A stretch of 45,111 bases of DNA from Clostridia bacterium (GTDB lineage Bacteria; Bacillota; Clostridia; Oscillospirales; CAG-272), in NCBI GenBank assembly GCA_017451485.1, contig JAFTOG010000001.1, positions 1 to 45,111 of the forward strand, in the 5' to 3' direction. The notes below the pieces were generated by a model, which was not told where the DNA came from, searched no databases, and saw only the letters and a list, made by a program, of their open reading frames with translations. This document shows, in pieces, positions 44,301 through 45,111 of this stretch (position 1 is its first letter; every line of letters begins with the position of its first letter). A program made the translations under genes and the position numbers.

Positions 44301-44690
44301 TCCGTAGGATACTACCAGCTTAGTCACTTTGTTGACTATAATAAGGGCAGATTTACAATGAACGAGGATCTTTGGAAGAAGATAGACAGCTTAGAGGCAT
44401 ATGTAAACGCACATACACCCTACCATATAGGCAATAAGCTTTGGTTACAGATAGAAAAATATCTTTCCGTTATGGCGTGTCATGAGGACAGCGTGGATAT
44501 CAATCTTGATATTGCCCTTTCCTCCAACCTTATCCCGGAGGTGGTATCTGCCCTTAAGGGTAAGGTGAGTGCCGAGGAAAAGAATCTTCTTGAAACCGTA
44601 GAGCAGCTCTTCGGCGAGGATAAGATTCCCGAGTGCCGTAAGGCGATAAAGGATGATCCCGTCGTGGTAGCCGGTCAGAAAGAAGAATGA
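41313..44690 (+). CDS. Fusion of a GH3-like domain, TM hairpin and degenerate McrB-like AAA+ domain
   Basis: The 1125-residue protein begins with a GH3 architecture: N-domain (about 1-270, with ISEDPYLAG and RELFVKPF), C-domain (about 310-500, AQSVVLLKNEGGALPL, GRLTES, RYPFGYGLSYS) and a FnIII-like end (about 525-640). There is no signal peptide. Two TM segments (683-702 and 707-731) form a hairpin with Lys/Arg on both outer sides, so both halves should be cytosolic. The C-terminal part (about 790-1110) resembles McrB-type AAA+ domains, but Walker A is KGDCADS (842-848), Walker B is LKNL (K911, N912), and sensor-like ENLWFI (951-956) is kept. The GH3 nucleophile motif is also absent (CRP, 204-206). 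It lies one base after the LRR gene with an AGGAG site. It is probably a non-catalytic scaffold. Confidence 0.75.
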   Translation: MLKHGNIIEKLTVKQKISLLTDIRCFSNPEFNELGVPHIIAVDIVKKLKDEGEGLSPTVLARGWNPVFTENFIARIAESTDGEEDGRFFITPSPKPKLNPYSVAISEDPYLAGAMGSAYTRGVGKNGANSYIDGMHIAKSDLEYLDKEPDRGLIRELFVKPFKTILDYTSCNGAVISAESSMLDKELLGYKDVKELLAGKHLICRPTTGEQTLDALRLNRIMTGGSASAIENAYDKYVYIKKAIEDESSTSAELEEAFNDGSAVSDEMLDLAVDRLIEFADSCVQSEKNAEKTLSNSAELSTMRRIAYAQSVVLLKNEGGALPLTSGRRIAFIGDIAMRSQSNGKSYAECLAEHMGASFVGCVKGYDIDSLRNDELVAQAVELAQKADTVFVFLGDTAKATESDAMAKALFLPANQLALIDALGRFKSKVVAVLDTEHSLDMSFDCCVSGLILAPIRGMDSAHALFDILVGAKPPMGRLTESLYYDTENYFKTLKSYKDNGRNKVGPFVGYRHYDSSGLPVRYPFGYGLSYSRVEYSGVRAVNGVIRFFVKNTGRTPTCEIVQVYVGKRASAMLRPIKSLASFIRVELQPGETREITVDKLDLRIYDTFSGKWTVENGDYEIYIGASVSDIRLSSRLSIAGETIRPRREKPSDYLQSVSNIVSDKFTLEAGISKMKKFWKLNLIGILAIIAALCLDFYALVIKSYDISLILIGINAGILLLAFAMFLISGLRKSSYKKKMRMSRENEKKTMIQQAEVKTYSAIEELFAEEFDTIEEEVASETEEKVYWDDTSRYIDSSYRVTDAFANLDGFMRERGIALSSDGAARILSAMSSSRLIISDIKGDCADSVYINLAKYLGSPIYIENVENGYLTGGNLLYCEYEDGEVTETNVIQAIEHGIEHKDTVHIVVLKNLYSKDAWGLFIPYLRYFSNPQRECSITAKDMGAGKTLPENLWFIIELADGECIGDISAPLLKSATVMKLGCSVCDEAEEKTEYRSVGYYQLSHFVDYNKGRFTMNEDLWKKIDSLEAYVNAHTPYHIGNKLWLQIEKYLSVMACHEDSVDINLDIALSSNLIPEVVSALKGKVSAEEKNLLETVEQLFGEDKIPECRKAIKDDPVVVAGQKEE

Positions 44691-44704
44691 AAGAGGAGTA
44701 ATTT

Positions 44705-45111
44705 ATGCTGAATTTATGGTTGAATAATACATTGGCAATGCTCAATGTGATGGATACTGTATTCGATGCGCTTTCCTCAAAGTACGCTATCTTAGGCTAT
44801 ATAATTCTTTTGTTTGTGATTATTGCAGTGCTTGTAATACTCATTATGACCTCGGATTCAAAGGGTAGTGGAGCATCGGTGATTATTCAGGGCAGTAACG
44901 GATCAAGACCCGTTACCTCCACTCTCCCGGCTCAGAGTCAGATAGCAGCTCCAAGGGGAGGTGTGACGGTACAGGCTGTTGCTCAGGGAGCAGGAGCAGT
45001 ACAGGGAGCACCGAAGACAAAAGCAAAGGAAACAGCAGAAGAGGCAACAGAGGAAAGAGCCCCGAGATTCTGTATGCTGAGCAGAATAGACGAAAATAAA
45101 AGGATATATGA
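44705..45111 (+). CDS. Single-TM protein, truncated by the window end
   Basis: An open frame starts at ATG 44705 with GAGGAG (44694-44699) upstream and runs 135 codons without a stop to the window edge, so only the N-terminal part is seen. It has an amphipathic start, one TM (about 28-49, YAILGYIILLFVIIAVLVIL), a low-complexity linker rich in Ala, Gln, Gly and Ser (about 55-105), an acidic stretch and then the beginning of a domain (APRFCMLSRIDENKRIY). It follows the fusion gene by 14 bp and belongs to the same operon. I expect, without proof, that the missing part is a McrB-like AAA+ ATPase. Confidence 0.7.
   Translation, partial: MLNLWLNNTLAMLNVMDTVFDALSSKYAILGYIILLFVIIAVLVILIMTSDSKGSGASVIIQGSNGSRPVTSTLPAQSQIAAPRGGVTVQAVAQGAGAVQGAPKTKAKETAEEATEERAPRFCMLSRIDENKRIY

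Overview
The window reads as a chromosomal segment of a low-to-mid GC, Gram-positive, probably anaerobic Clostridia-type bacterium (Oscillospiraceae/Acutalibacteraceae-like gut lineages are the best guess, by inference only). The reasons are AGGAGG-type ribosome sites, TTGACA-17/18-TATAAT promoters, spoVG, nrdR, Hsp33, a Firmicutes-type cobalamin riboswitch, and SipW/TasA-type surface proteins. There is no phage, transposase, CRISPR array, tRNA or rRNA that I can see.

Left half, about 1-21850, is housekeeping DNA in short operons. A minus-strand cluster carries a methyltransferase, hslO, trmO and a ribokinase (3518 to 246); murC is also minus and divergent from spoVG; hisS-aspS-NhaC antiporter run on plus; nrdR is followed by a cobalamin riboswitch and a transcobalamin-like (DUF4430) lipoprotein; rbfA-nrnA-truB run on minus; rmuC-trx run on plus; a membrane protein and two MutS-like ATPases form a minus operon; a PTS EIIA plus EIICB operon runs on plus. 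Convergent gene ends share bidirectional terminators, and several divergent pairs have well-formed back-to-back promoters.

Region 21900-33500 is a surface-protein operon. A near-consensus promoter (22195-22224) feeds a 140-nt leader that folds into nested perfect stems, then a membrane-anchored coiled protein, two Ser/His-type (SipW/ER-like) signal peptidases, four SipW-type-signal (TasA/camelysin-like) secreted proteins, a double-membrane-span TasA-like protein, and a 1637-residue secreted protein with a glycine-rich beta-solenoid block. The likely logic is dedicated signal peptidases processing fibre-like matrix proteins displayed on the cell surface.

Region 34200-45111 is the least familiar. 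One strong promoter drives a 3-TM protein, a 2094-residue signal-anchored BspA-type leucine-rich-repeat protein, a 1125-residue fusion of a GH3-like domain with a TM hairpin and a degenerate McrB-like AAA+ domain, and a truncated single-TM protein running off the end. The first two share a related cytosolic domain; in the fusion both the glycosidase nucleophile motif and the Walker A/B motifs appear lost, so it looks like a double pseudoenzyme. I propose that this is an undescribed transmembrane sensing or scaffolding system linking an extracellular LRR to a cytosolic AAA+ partner.
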